Notes: a model not told the origin generated them from the letters alone. DNA of 64,000 nt from Stomorhina lunata (GCA_933228675.1 OW121743.1:52559215-52623214); one strand, 5' to 3'. Counted from the stretch's first letter, positions 1 to 11,040 are shown. Translations and numbers: made by a program.

Positions 1-211
1 CTATAGAAAATTTTTCAGATTTTCTATAGAAAATTTTTCAGATTTTCTATAGAAAATTTTTCAGATTTTCCATAGAAAATTTTTCAGATTTTCAATAGAA
101 AATTTTTCAGATTTTCTATCGAAAATTTTTCAGATTTTCTATAGAAAATTTTTCAGATTTTCTATAGAAAATTTTTCAGATTTTCTATAGAAAATTTTTC
201 AGATTTTCTAT
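1..211. repeat. 23-bp tandem array (CTATAGAAAATTTTTCAG...)
   Basis: About nine direct copies of a 23-bp unit that begins CTATAGAAAATTTTTCAG and ends in a T run. The array is cut by the window edge, so its full length is unknown. The CTATAG core is palindromic and is flanked by A and T tracts. It passes directly into the 21-bp array that follows. Confidence 0.9.
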
Positions 212-1105
212 AAAAAATTTGGGTTTGCTTTAGAAAAATTTGGGTTTGCTTTAGAAAAAATTGGTTTTTCTTTAGAAAAATTTTGTTTTTCTTTAGAAAA
301 ATTTGGGTTTTCTTAGAAAAATTTGGGTTTTCTTTAGAAAAATTTGGGTTTGCTTTAGAAAAATTTGGTTTTTCTTTAGAAAAATTTAGTGTTTCTTTAC
401 AAAAATTTGGTTTTTCTTTAGAAAAATTTGGTTTTTCTTTAGAAAAATTTGGTTTGTATTTAAAAAAATTTGGTTTTTCTTTAGAAAAATTTGGTTTTTC
501 TTTAGAAAAGTTTGGGTTTTCTTTAGAAAAATTTGGGTTTGCTTTAGCAAAATTTGGTTTTTCTTAGAAAAATTTGGGTTTTCTTTAGAAAAATTTGGGT
601 TTGCTTTAGAAAAATTTGGTTTTTCTTTAGAAAAATTTGGTTTTTTTTTAGAAAAATTTTGTTTTTCTTTAGAAAAATTTGGTTTTTCTTAGAAAAATTT
701 GGGTTTTCTTTAGAAAAATTTGGGTTTGCTTTACAAAAATTTGGTTTTTCTTTAGAAAAATTTAGTTTTTCTTTACAAAAATTTGGTTTTTCTTTAGAAA
801 AATTTGGTTTTTCTTTAGAAAAATTTGGTTTGTATTTAAAAAAATTTTGTTTTTCTTTAGAAAAATTTGGTTTTTCTTTTGAAAAATTTGGTTTTTCTTT
901 AGAAAAATTTGGTTTTTCTTTAGAAAAATTTGGGTTTTCTTTAGAAAAATTTGTTTTTTCTTTAGAAAAATTTGGGTTTTCTTAAGAAAAATTTGGTTTT
1001 TCTTTAGAAAAATTTGGTTTTTCTATAGAAAAATTTTGTTTTTCTATAAAAAATTTCGTTTTTTCATAGAAAATTTTGTTTTTCTATAGAAATATTTGGT
1101 TTTAT
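212..1105. repeat. 21-bp tandem array with higher-order structure
   Basis: About 42 copies of a 21-bp unit built from TTTAGAAAAATTTGG followed by TTTTTC or GTTTGC. Because 21 is a multiple of three and the unit lacks stops, long frames translate as repeated FSLEKFG; I treat these as artefacts. A distinctive variant containing TTTGTATTTAAAA occurs near 451 and again near 827, and neighbouring variants repeat in the same order. This indicates a higher-order unit of about 376 bp, or 18 monomers. The last 100 bp are diverged monomers. Confidence 0.9.
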
Positions 1106-1334
1106 TGATTTAATTTTGAATTAATTCTTAATTGCTGTTGACTTCTTGGTTACACTTTTATATAATTTTCTGTTAAGTTTTCAAGTTGTTTTGTTGGATA
1201 TGCATTTTTCATTATTATACTTAAACTTAAAAGGAAATATTTCCTTTTTGTTTATTAAAAACACAAACTAAACTAACTTTTATCTCTAAAAAATGGGATG
1301 GTAGGAAGAAAATATAAGAAATAGGGAAACTCAC
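1106..1334 (-). other. SK: SK intron downstream of exon A
   Basis: Intron sequence beginning with the donor GTGAGT, read on the minus strand from position 1334. It contains no recognisable next exon. The SK residues expected to follow (GAGCTAL) are not encoded between here and the window start. Confidence 0.6.
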
Positions 1335-1470
1335 CATAATTCCTGTACTAACAGCGATACCACGTCCACAATACGTATTTGGAACAATATCACCAAAACC
1401 AACACTCAGAAATGTAATTGCTATCAGCCACATTGCATTCAAAAGATTTGCATGTTCTTCATCATGAAAC
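1335..1470 (-). CDS. SK: SK channel alternative pore exon A (GFGD filter)
   Basis: A single internal exon of a small-conductance calcium-activated potassium channel, which carries K+ out of neurons and muscle when Ca2+-calmodulin opens it. The minus-strand exon is 136 bp: one base completing the previous codon, then 45 codons. It starts [18 protein letters not shown], contains the selectivity-filter segment [16 protein letters not shown] and ends STGIM at the start of S6. It thus covers the end of the turret, the pore helix, the filter and early S6. The acceptor TTTAG precedes 1470 and the donor GTGAGT starts at 1334. Exon B encodes the same 45-residue block with 10 differences, and its filter reads GYGD, the usual SK form. 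The acceptor region is A-rich and looks weak, as is common for regulated exons. The frame is open across both junctions. Family assignment rests on recognised motifs; alternative use of the exon is inferred. Confidence 0.9.
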
Positions 1471-2580
1471 CTAAACAATTGTTAAAGATTTTTTTGTTGT
1501 CGAATTTGGATTTTTTTAGGATTTTATTTAAGTTTTTTTAGTTTCAATATTTTTAAAATGCGTCGAGTTGTAGACCAGAAAGAAAGTTGGTTGGTTGGTT
1601 GTTCGTTAGTTGATTGTTTGATTTGGTTTCATAAATTGATTGATTGGCCCAAAAATAGTTTGATTTGCGTTCGTTTCGTTTCATTTTGTTTGTTTAGGTT
1701 GATATTTGCAGTAGCAGAGATACAAAACAGAGATATACACACACACGGTTGGCGCAGAGTTTTCAGTTTTAATTTTTTCAATATTTTGATTTTGTTTAAT
1801 ATTTTTTAGTTTTTGGAATTTTTATTTTCGTTTAACATTCGAGAGAAAAAAATGAAATGAAAGAAAAAAATAAAAACAAGTGATAATAAATTAAATTATA
1901 ATGAAATAGTTATTTTTTTTTTTAAATATGATTTTCTACTTTCTAAAAAGGGTTTAGGGGGTTTCTATTAACTAGAGAGTAAAACAAAACAAATAAAGGA
2001 GTAGAGTAGAGAGAGAAATCATAAATACAATCATTATGTTAAGGGCACTACAAATACACTACAGTTACATACTTACATTTGTATATACATATATACTTAT
2101 TTTCGCTAAGAATACTTTGATATTTTGAAATAATTGATGGCTATCTTGGATAATTTACATAATTATTTTAAAATTTAATATTTTGTTTACAATTTATATT
2201 ACAAAAATGATTTGTTTCTTATATTTATCAACTAAAAACTTATAAATATTTAAATTTCAATGATTGATGAAATAAACTTTGCTTAATAACATGTTGCATA
2301 CTTTTAGGTTTCAGATTGCATATAAGTTAATTATTATATGCTAAATTGATTGAATAGCTTTCCTTACACGTTTTTAAAGAATTTTAACACAGTTTTCCAA
2401 GTTGGGTGGATAAATAATAAAGCGGTGTAACATAACATACATTTGAATCTCCTTAAAGTGCAACACTTTTTCTATTTGTATCAAATTTCGTAATTTGTTA
2501 TATAACATATTATGATTATTATAAAGAGTGGGTAAATTTGAGGTAAGGACGTAAATTGGCTTGAAAACATATATATATTT
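1471..2580 (-). other. SK: SK intron upstream of exon A
   Basis: AT-rich intron. At 1588-1660 is a run of GGTTGGTTGGTT and TTGATTGATTGG words, read on the plus strand, about 120-190 nt upstream of the exon A acceptor. Similar words lie upstream of exon B. An 83-codon open frame at 1558-1809 on the plus strand is low-complexity and has no recognisable protein features. Nothing else stands out. Confidence 0.5.
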
Positions 2581-2790
2581 TTTAAATTCAGTTTATTGAT
2601 ACCATTGTTAAGTATAGGCAAAGACCCTATAATATAAAGATGTTGCACTTTCATACATTGATTTGCCATATGGCCGTTTTGAAAAGCCCCATAAAAAGAG
2701 CATAAAGCTTTTACTTTAATTCGGAAACAACTAATGGCGACAATTATTCGATGAGACAAAGCTAAGGCAAACACACGTGCTTATGAAATG
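2581..2790. repeat. Dispersed repeat, copy 1 (partner near 53.5 kb)
   Basis: The stretch from about 2620 to 2737 shares order and wording with 53580-53694. Both have AGATGTTGCA, CATACATTG, CGTTTTGAAAAG and end with CGGAAACAACTAAT. Divergence and small indels indicate an old interspersed repeat. I do not recognise the family. Confidence 0.6.
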
Positions 2791-2924
2791 TATGTTTGTT
2801 CGTGCGTTTATGTGTTTTTCATTGGTTTTTATTCACTCTAATTTCACTTTTAAAAGAAAGAAAATGTATGAAGTGAAATATCTTTATATTATATTAACTT
2901 TGGTATAAGTATGATAATTTATAA

Positions 2925-3080
2925 TGGAACATGACTTCGGCTAAATGCCCTGTAGCACAGATGTCCGTTTTTTCGAAAAAATACGGGCCGATGATGTCAC
3001 CTGACGAAAATCCGCAACATACGGTCACTTTCGTTGGATTTCTTTGTTTTTCGATATTTGGGAGCCAAATATGAGACAAT
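2925..3080 (-). pseudogene. Internally deleted rosa-like mariner remnant
   Basis: On the minus strand an open frame reads GFSSGDIIGPYFFEK and soon after GHLAEVMFHY. The first matches the mid-transposase motif of the mariner at 14.4 kb (GGNIGPYFF), and the second matches that element's extreme C terminus (AHLADILFH). The two parts are about 130 residues apart in the fuller copy but adjacent here, so the catalytic centre has been deleted. It cannot encode a working transposase. Confidence 0.65.
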
Positions 3081-3544
3081 TTTGTTAGTTAACATGACCG
3101 CCTAATTGAATATGGACCTTATACTAAAAATGATTTTATTATAAAACTTTTTGTTTCGTTCAGTTTTCCAAACGGCTAATTCACAAACAAACGTATCAAC
3201 AAAGTAGAGTTAAGATTTTCCAACTTTTAACTTAATATCACTGTTAGCTCTAGTTTTCGAGTTATACGTTATTTAAAAAATATAGCAGATATAATTCTAA
3301 CTCTCTACTAGTAAGAGGAAGGGTCTATGTTTACATATTTATGCACGACCAAACAGCTACCATATCATTCCCACAGATTATGGTTGTGCATACCGGAACG
3401 ACTCGGAAATCTTAGAATTTTTATCAAGATCAGCCACTTCTGACATAATTTTAAAAATATCGGTATTACATAAACAATTAACTATTATACCAACAAATAA
3501 CTGAGATCAGTTGAATGGTAAGATGCAAACATATTCAAACCTAT
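3081..3544. other. Intergenic or intronic, nothing recognised
   Basis: Unique-looking AT-rich sequence. No exon, array or transposon motif was recognised. Confidence 0.4.
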
Positions 3545-4000
3545 TGTTTTTGATTTTAGGGTGATGTTGGGGTGTTAGGCACCAAGTAACAATTCTGATT
3601 GGTCTTAATTTGGTAAGTCAGACTTATCTTAGTTATCCATTATTACATCTGTAAACACTGACCTCCTCGTAGCATCACCCGAGGAACTACGTTAACACCC
3701 GTTAATATAGTGAGCTTACATGTCCTGCGGGTTCTTCCATAAGAACTGTAACAATATGGGTTAGGACTTCGGGCTAGTAACCCACTTCTCGAAAAAACAA
3801 TTGCTATGAAAAAGCTAAAATTAGAATAAAAACGGAATGTGAGGAGAAGACGTCCTAAACTTCAATGTAAAGACCAAGTTGAAGAACATCTTTTAAAGCT
3901 TGGCCTACGAAATTGGAGAAAAGCGCACAAAATCGAAGCGCATGGAATTTTGAAACATGCTCGACCTTCAACCTTAAATAAGTAAGATTCTGAAAGTCGG
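3545..4000 (+). mobile_element. Diverged core fragment of the CCCAG TIR element
   Basis: This piece aligns along its length with the core shared by the two fuller copies at 16.1-16.6 and 25.2-25.6 kb. Shared words include ATTGGTCTTAA, TTGGTAAG, ATCACCCG, TTAACACCC, GGGTTAGGA, GGGCTAGTAACCC and AAAGCTTGGCCTA. It has neither terminus nor the tRNA-like region, so it is an old partial copy. Confidence 0.65.
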
Positions 4001-6035
4001 CAGATGGCACATTACCATATCATTTTCTGAGGCTGGAAAAACTCATAGCTCACAAGAATGCCAGTTAAATAAGTTTTGATAATGCAAATCTCTTTAATTT
4101 TTTTGTTCGTGTGGCCGACACAAAATGTAGATAAAATTCTAGGTTTTAATTCGAATAGGACCTTTTCTGATATTAGATCTCAGATCAAAAAATATTCCCC
4201 AAAAATTGTATTATAGGAAAGTGGTCTTTCCATTACAAAACAAAATGAAAAAATTCAGATATAAGCCGAAAGTGATTTTATTTAAGAGGAAAATATACGA
4301 TTTGTACATAAATTTTAAACAATGTTATAAGTTAATCGTACCATAGTTAATGTGTGATATATAAATACTTAACTAGTAAAATCTAAATAAATCAAAATTT
4401 TTAAAGGCCATATCAGAAAAGTAGAATTTTGGAGAGGTTAAAAATAAATTGATTCTACTACTAACAAGTGTTGAAAGTATGTATAGAAAATTTCAGCTGC
4501 CACTTCTTGCCTTTCTAGTAACTAGGGCCTTTTTAGTAACTTCATATGTTATAATACATCTTACGTTCCCCAATATACCACATTGCATTTTAGTAAGAAA
4601 ATGGTTCATAAAATATTTTAAAGTAACAGAAAATAAGATATATCAAATGTTTAGATGAATGAATTTTATTTACTACCAAAGAAACTATTTATAATGCTAT
4701 AACAAATTATATAGAGAGCTCCACTGAGATTAAACGATCTGAGGAATTCCGTAAATATTACATTTATATAGTTGGTGGCCACATTACAATAGACAGTTCA
4801 AAAACTTAGAAATAACATAAAAATCATTGTCGAATAGTCGACGAATTATTTGAGACAAGGAAATTCTTAGTCTTAAAGGCACTTTTTCAAGATTTTTATG
4901 TGTTAGCATTGCGCCCATACAAAATGCAAAGGATATTTTTAGAACTTTTAAAGTTAAAATTTTCAAACCTTGAATAAATATAATTTTTGGTAGTGAGAGT
5001 TGTCTGCTCAAAAATAAACAGGATAGGAGCAAGGGGGGAAAAATAGAGAAAATAACATTTTTATCATACTTAATGTGTAGGAAGATCTGCTCCTCCGGAA
5101 CTAAAAATACACTCATTTTTATGTAACTTCTGAATAAGGACAAAATTAAGCAAAGATAGGAGTAAGGGTTATTTTAGTTCTCAATATAAAAAACTATTAA
5201 AAGATTAATTTGTATCAGGAAGGGCATAAGACAGCATTAGAGATCTTATGTACAAGATTGACTCGTTTCTGAAGCTTAATCAAAATATTAGTCAAGTTGC
5301 AAATAGACTAGCATCGTAGAATTTTCAAATCGAAAAAGCAAACGATTTTTTTTATATCAAGAGCCTATATTCAATACCGTCTATTAACCAAATTTTTTCT
5401 AAATCGTTTTTTATTGGGAAACTTTTTTTATACAAGTTACATCTCTTTTTATTATAATTAGAGAGAAGAAATCTATCTATTGACTTCTATTTAAATATTT
5501 TTGATATTAAAGAGTTTCTTGCCTCCTCTTAAAAATATATAATTGATTCATAGTCAGTACTGAATATAGGCTCACAATATATATGTGGCAAAATTTATCA
5601 GCTATTTTCCAAATATCAAATCTTCTTTCACAGCTTAATTGCCCTCATTAAAATAGGACTAATTTTTTCAAAATTTACTTCAAAACTTAAAATTGCTCTC
5701 CTACAAAACCAAAAAATCAGACTTAAGCCCTTTTACCCCATTGCCATAGATATTATTCAAAATAATTTTTTGTATTTGCTATATCGATTTGCAAATGTTA
5801 CGACGATAGACTTTTTGCAACATATTGTGAAGAGGCTATTGTATTTTTGAACTGGTCTATACATATATTGGTTTTAGTTTGAACCACTGGTTATTTCGAA
5901 TCTGGCAATAACATTCTATTAAAAAATTCAGTGTATTATCTAATCTGATCGAAATTAATCAATTTGGGCTTGGGAACGTTGTGATTTATTGGAAATCTAT
6001 TTTCAAAGCAAAGGAAATGGATTCAAAATTGTAAT
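4001..6035. other. AT-rich non-coding stretch
   Basis: No recognisable gene, array or transposon. Open frames of 69 codons (4449-4658, plus) and 119 codons (4784-5143, minus) are present. They have low complexity, no splice or start context and no recognisable domain, so I do not call them. Confidence 0.4.
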
Positions 6036-6540
6036 CTTAACATAAAGTTTATTCTTCTCGGATAAAGTGCGCCTTCTTCATTACCCTATTTGGAGCTCAG
6101 AAAACATACAAGTGATCTTACCGAGGGCAATAAACTATATACGAGTGCGGTTTGAAGAGCGAAGGCATTATTGGCCCATATTCAGTTGTAAAAGGTTTTG
6201 TTGTGCCCGCTCTTAATGGCATTGATGTGAAGAATGTTTAGTTTCAACAGGACGGTGTAAATTGCCACACATCTTATCTCACAATCAATTTATTGCGTCC
6301 AACGTTTGATGGCCGTTTAATTAGACGACATGATGATGCCAATTGTTTGCCAAGAAGCTGCGAGTTGACAGTATTGGACTGTGCTGCACTATTAAACACA
6401 AGTCTTTTGTCGACAAATCAGAAATACAATATTCGTAAAGCCTTTACTGAAATATGACCCCATACACTTGGGAAAGTTCTCGAAAATTGGTTAGATCGAA
6501 AATTGGTTAGCCGTGGCAGCCATATATTTCAATAAAATAC
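6036..6540 (+). pseudogene. Decayed rosa-like (DD41D) mariner transposase
   Basis: Plus-strand translation with several frameshifts and stops gives a second catalytic-aspartate block QQDGVNCHTSYLTINLL, then FDGRLIRRHDDAN and SCELTVLD. This parallels the mariner at 14.4 kb. By my count 41 residues lie between the second and third aspartates, which fits the DD41D (rosa) group. An in-frame TAG just before QQDG and further damage make it dead. Confidence 0.75.
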
Positions 6541-6734
6541 TTTTTTAATTCTTATCGGAACAATTGTATTTTACAACAAAAAATAAGATTGGCAAAATTT
6601 TTAACAATTTTTATTAAATTGCATTTTAAAAATTTAACTTTTAAACTGCGGATTAGCAGTCTTTTTGATAATAAAAAACTATTATTTAACTTACGCTTGG
6701 GCGGATATAAAATGATTTTACAAATTAAAAAAGT

Positions 6735-7090
6735 GTGTATATGTATACGTTTAATCCAGCATATCTTTGGTATTTGTGAACCGATTGAAAACATTTTTTC
6801 AGATAAAAATCTAGAGAAGTCAATTTATAGATATCCGTTAAAATTGAATCAGTATAACCTACAGCAGCTTCAAGTTTTTCGTCACATCATGGATTCACAT
6901 TCTCATAGATTGCACTAAATTTCGATTATAGTATATATACGTTTTATTCTACATATCTTTTTTATATGTGAACCGTTTTTAATAATTTCTTCAGATAAGA
7001 ATCTAGAGAAGTCAATTTATAGAAGTGCATTAAAATTATAGCAGTATTACCTACAGCGGCTTCAAGTTTTTCGTCGCATCCTCGATTTTG
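6735..7090 (+). repeat. Diverged direct repeat (~195 bp x 2) related to the long-TIR element
   Basis: Two diverged copies about 195 bp apart (6735-6890 and 6935-7085) share AATCTAGAGAAGTCAATTTA, ACCTACAGC and GGCTTCAAGTTTTTCGTC. The last word and others (CATATCTTT, AACCG, TTCTTCAG) recur in the right arm of the inverted-repeat element at 10.06-10.26 kb. These are probably solo arms of that family. Confidence 0.6.
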
Positions 7091-8137
7091 TAAAAAGTAT
7101 TGATCTTTTTTAATATTTTATTATGTAAGTATATAAAAAAACATTTCCGAGACTTAGTTTTTGAATCATAATTTTCTTTAATCTATGGAAATTTTTTGTG
7201 GACATCAAATATTAATAAAATTTATTGTATATATAATTTTATTGAGAAAATTAATATAAATTAATATTAGGAATTTATTAATGAATTTTAAGTGGATTAA
7301 AGGTCAGAAGTTATTAGAAAATTATTTTATTGTTATATATGTTATTTATGAAATTTTAATAATAAATGAAACTTACTACGTATTTAATTATACCTAATTA
7401 AAATTTTATAATATTTTTTTCTAAATTTCAAATCATTGATTTTCATATTGTTAAATAGTTAATTAATTAATTTAATATTTAATTAAAGTAGTGCACTTAA
7501 AAATGATTGTATTTATTTGCAAGCTAAAATATATTTGTATAATTTCAAGTTTTTAAGAAAGTTTATAAGAATCGTAAATATATAATAAGAAAATAATGGT
7601 GTAAAGAAGTAGAAGAAAATTTATAAAATAGGAAAGGAAGGAAAACGAGCCATTATAAGATAAGAGATAAGAATAAAATAATTAAAATAATTGAAATAAG
7701 TGGTTAAATAAGAAGACAAACGAAATGACAAAAATAAAGAGTTAATTGGAACAATAAAAGGATTTACGAAAAAAGGGATTTATTTTTTTTTCATTATTTT
7801 TTTGTTGTTTAATACAAAACACACACATTGAAACACACACACGCACACTGAATAATTAACAGAAAATGTTAAGAAATTAAAATGAAAAAATGTTAAACAA
7901 ATTTGAAATTAAATTACAAGAAATTATAAATATGTAATAAAATTTAAAAATTAAGGAACTTAATTTAGTTAAAATTAAATTAAAAGTTGTTTAAATTTTT
8001 TTAATTTATTTTCTTTTCAATTTAATGGATTGAACTAAAACTCTTAGTTTTTATTTATAAAATGTTAACATTTCGTTTCAAAAATGCTAAATTCAAAAGT
8101 TTTTTTTTAAATTTTATTTTTGTTTAAATCTAAAAAG
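7091..8137. other. AT-rich non-coding stretch
   Basis: Mostly A and T with a short ACACAC run near 7829-7846. No gene, array or transposon was recognised. Confidence 0.4.
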
Positions 8138-10263
8138 GCGACAGAGAACGTTGAAAACTGTGGGAGATACTTCTTTTAATTCAATTTTCTAAATTATTTT
8201 GCAAATTAAATTTTTTTTAAATTAAAAAAAAATTTTGTTCAACAAAATTTCACTAAAAAACGATGTTTTTACCGAAAAATTGAAGCGGCCTTTGAACAAA
8301 CATACAAGATTCTTTCATAGATCCTTAGAGAATATTCTTTAGATTATTATTGCAAAAGTAATTAATTAAATCGGTTTGATTGTTGCAAAGATATGAACGA
8401 TAAAGTAAAAATACAAAATTTGGTATTTCATTTGTTATTGTCTTTACTAATTTCTTACTAATTTTATAGTTTAGACACTTTGGTTATTGTCTTGACTAAG
8501 TATTAGCAACAATACTAACTGATATGATTAATTTTTAAAAAATTTCCTATAAAAAAAGGAAATTTTTGAAAAATTTCCTTTAAAAATATGAAATTTTTGA
8601 AAAATTTCCTATAAAAATATGAAATTTTTAAAAAAATTCCTATACAAATAGGAAATTTTTGAAAAATTTCCTATAAAAATAGGAAATTTTTGAAAAATTT
8701 CCTATAAAAATAGGAAATTTTTGAAAAATTTCCTATAAAAATAGGAAATTTTTGAAAAATTTCCTATAAAAATAGGAAATTTTTGAAAAATTTTTGAAAA
8801 ATTTCCTATAAAAATAGGAAATTTTTGAAAAATTTCCTATAAAAATAGGAAATTTTTGAAAAATTTCCTATAAAAATAGGAAATTTTTGAAAAATTTCCT
8901 ATAAAAATAGGAAATTTTTGAAAAATTTCCTATAAAAATAGGAAATTTTTGAAAAATTTCCTATAAAAATAGGAAATTTTTGAAAAATTTCCAATAAAAA
9001 TAGGAAATTTTTTAAAAATTTCCTATAAAAATAGGAAATTTTTGAAAAATTTCCTATAAAAATAGGAAATTTTTGAAAAATTTCCTATAAAAATAGGAAA
9101 TTTTTGAAAAATTTCCTATAAAAATAGGAAATTTTTGAAAAATTTCCTATAAAAATAGGAAATTTTTGAAAAATTTCCTATAAAAATAGGAAATTTTTGA
9201 AAAATTTCCTATAAAAATAGGAAATTTTTGAAAAATTTCCTATAAAAATAGGAAATTTTTGAAAAATTTCCTATAAAAATAGGAAATTTTTGAAAAATTT
9301 CCTATAAAAATAGGAAATTTTTGAAAAATTTCCTATAAAAATAGGAAATTTTTGAAAAATTTCCTATAAAAATAGGAAATTTTTGAAAAATTTCCTATAA
9401 AAATAGGAAATTTTTGAAAAATTTCCTATAAAAATAGGAAATTTTTGAAAAATTTCCTATAAAAATAGGAAATTTTTGAAAAATTTCCTATAAAAATAGG
9501 AAATTTTTGAAAAATTTCCTATAACAATAGTAAATTTTTGAAAAATTTAGTAAAAAATAGTAAAATTTTGAAAAGTTTTCTATAAAAATATTATATTTTT
9601 GAAAAGTTTCTTACAAAAATATGAAATTTTTGAAAAATTTCCTATAAAAATATGAAATTTTTGAAAAATTTCCTATAAAAATATGAAATTTTTGAAAAAT
9701 TTCCTATAAAAATAGGAAATTTTTGAAAAATTTCCTATAAAAATAGGAAATTTTTGAAAAATTTCCTATAAAAATAGGAAATTTTTGAAAAATTTCCTAT
9801 AAAAAGAGAAAATTTTTGAAAAATTTCCTATAAAAATAGTAAATTTTTGAAAAATTTACTATAAAAATAGTAAATTTTTGAAAAATTTCCTATAAAAATA
9901 GTAAATTTTTAAAAAATTTCCTATAAAAATAGTAAATTTTTAAAAAATTTCCTATAAAAATAGTAAATTTTTGAAAAATTTCCTGTAAAAATAGTGAAAT
10001 TTTTGAAAAACTTCCTATAAAAATCGTGAATTTTTTTTTTCAAAATTTTTGTTTAAAATCATTTGTGCCTTATTGTTCATATCTTTGAAACTAATAAACC
10101 GATTTAAAAGATTTCTTCAGTTAATTAATGAAGATAATCCATTCGAACGATATGCTAAGAAATTGGATTAAAACATCTTAATGCGGCTTCAAGTTTTCCG
10201 TTACAACATCGAGTTTAAAAAAAAAAAAAAAATGTTAAACTTTCAAAAGACGCCCTCTGTCGC
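8138..10263. mobile_element. Long-TIR element with an internal 31-bp array
   Basis: The left arm (about 8138-8405) and right arm (about 10056-10263) are inverted copies of each other. The left arm has GCGACAGAG, then CGATGTTTTTACCGAAAAAT, GAAGCGGC, AAATCGGTTT and AAAGATATGAAC. The right arm read on the other strand gives GCGACAGAG, CGATGTTGTAACGGAAAAC, GAAGCCGC, AAATCGGTTT and AAAGATATGAAC in the same order. The tandem array fills the interior. No transposase frame is present, so the element would be non-autonomous. Internal minisatellites between inverted repeats recall foldback-type elements. Exact ends and target duplication are not clear to me. Confidence 0.65.
8541..10030. repeat. 31-bp tandem array, ~48 copies
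   Basis: The unit joins GGAAATTTTTGAAAAATTTC, a perfect palindrome of 10-bp arms around a central G if one more C is included, to CTATAAAAATA. The period is 31 bp. Copies at 8640-9520 are almost identical, while the edges carry variants such as GTAAATTTTT. This implies homogenisation from the centre. Self-complementarity makes hairpins or cruciforms possible. Confidence 0.95.
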
Positions 10264-10777
10264 AGAAAAAGAACGTAATTTTTGTAGTTGTATCATTAAA
10301 TTTTAATATTTTATTAAATATTAAAAAAAAAATACGTAAAAACCAACCGTTTTGGACTCTGTTTTCTATATCTTACCACAAAAACCATTTCATTACGCCT
10401 TAAATGATAATACAAATAGACTTCTTTCAACAATGTGGTGGGTGGAGGGTTTATAGGTGGTCGGTGTTCGATAATCGGTTGGTGGAAGTGGTGTTTTCTA
10501 TATATGTATATACTTTTTTTGATGACGTTGATTTGATAAATTTCCTAATTAAATGTCTACTAAACTTTTTAATTTATTTTTGCTAGATTATAACGCCGAT
10601 TAACCAGAAATGTTGAAAAAATGTGTTACACAAAATTGTGGTTTTCAGCTAAAAACAAAAATAACAAAAACACTATTTCCACTATTACAAAAAATATACG
10701 AAGAAATTCTACAAAAAAAGTGTTGATTTATTTGTCGTCAGTTGGATTATTATTGTGGTTAAATCATTCATTTATTT
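10264..10777. other. AT-rich spacer
   Basis: No recognised feature. A 60-codon open frame at 10404-10586 lacks any supporting evidence. Confidence 0.4.
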
Positions 10778-10908
10778 ATGTGGGGTTTATATAACTCAAA
10801 CGGCTGACGATTGAGTGCGATTTACATGTATTTTGTTTTTGTTACAATAACAAAACACATGTTAATTTCACTCAATCGTCAGTCGCCTGAGTTATATAAA
10901 CCCCACAT
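10778..10908. mobile_element. Palindromic MITE, copy 1
   Basis: A 131-bp nearly perfect palindrome. It runs from ATGTGGGGTTTATATAACTC to the inverted form ending TATAAACCCCACAT, with GACGATTGAGTG near the middle of each arm. A second copy lies at 14282-14400 and continues after the mariner at 15698. Short, non-coding and hairpin-forming, it fits a miniature inverted-repeat element. Confidence 0.8.
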
Positions 10909-10975
10909 TAGTCTTTAGGCTTTTTGTCTAAAGCACTAAATGTCTGAATGCCTGAATGAATGAATGACTAAATTG

Positions 10976-11040
10976 TATAAATGAATAAAAGAGTGGTCAT
11001 AGTTCAGTTTCAGTCTGGTCATTCCGGCGGTCGTTCGTTC
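10976..11040 (+). promoter_or_regulatory. Candidate TATA + Initiator core promoter
   Basis: TATAAAT starts at 10976 and an arthropod-type initiator TCAGTT is at 11004-11009. This places the presumptive +1 A (11006) exactly 30 bp downstream. A second TCAGTC follows at 11010-11015, then GC-richer sequence TTCCGGCGGTCGTTCG, unlike the AT-rich surroundings. The direction is opposite to SK. No coding exon is recognised downstream, so function is conjectural. Confidence 0.35.

Noticed and set aside
283..985. Two open frames of 94 and 143 codons made of repeated FSLEKFG
   Set aside because: They coincide with a 21-bp tandem array whose unit has no stop. There is no non-repetitive domain, and other frames are also open.
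1558..1809. 83-codon plus-strand frame near exon A
   Set aside because: Low-complexity TTGG/TTGATT repeats inside the SK intron, with no recognisable protein features.
4784..5143. 119-codon minus-strand frame as a gene
   Set aside because: Composition fits AT-rich random sequence; no motif, splice context or neighbouring exon.
8541..10030. Possible CRISPR array because of regular direct repeats
   Set aside because: Units are contiguous 31-bp copies with no unique spacers and the sequence is eukaryotic.
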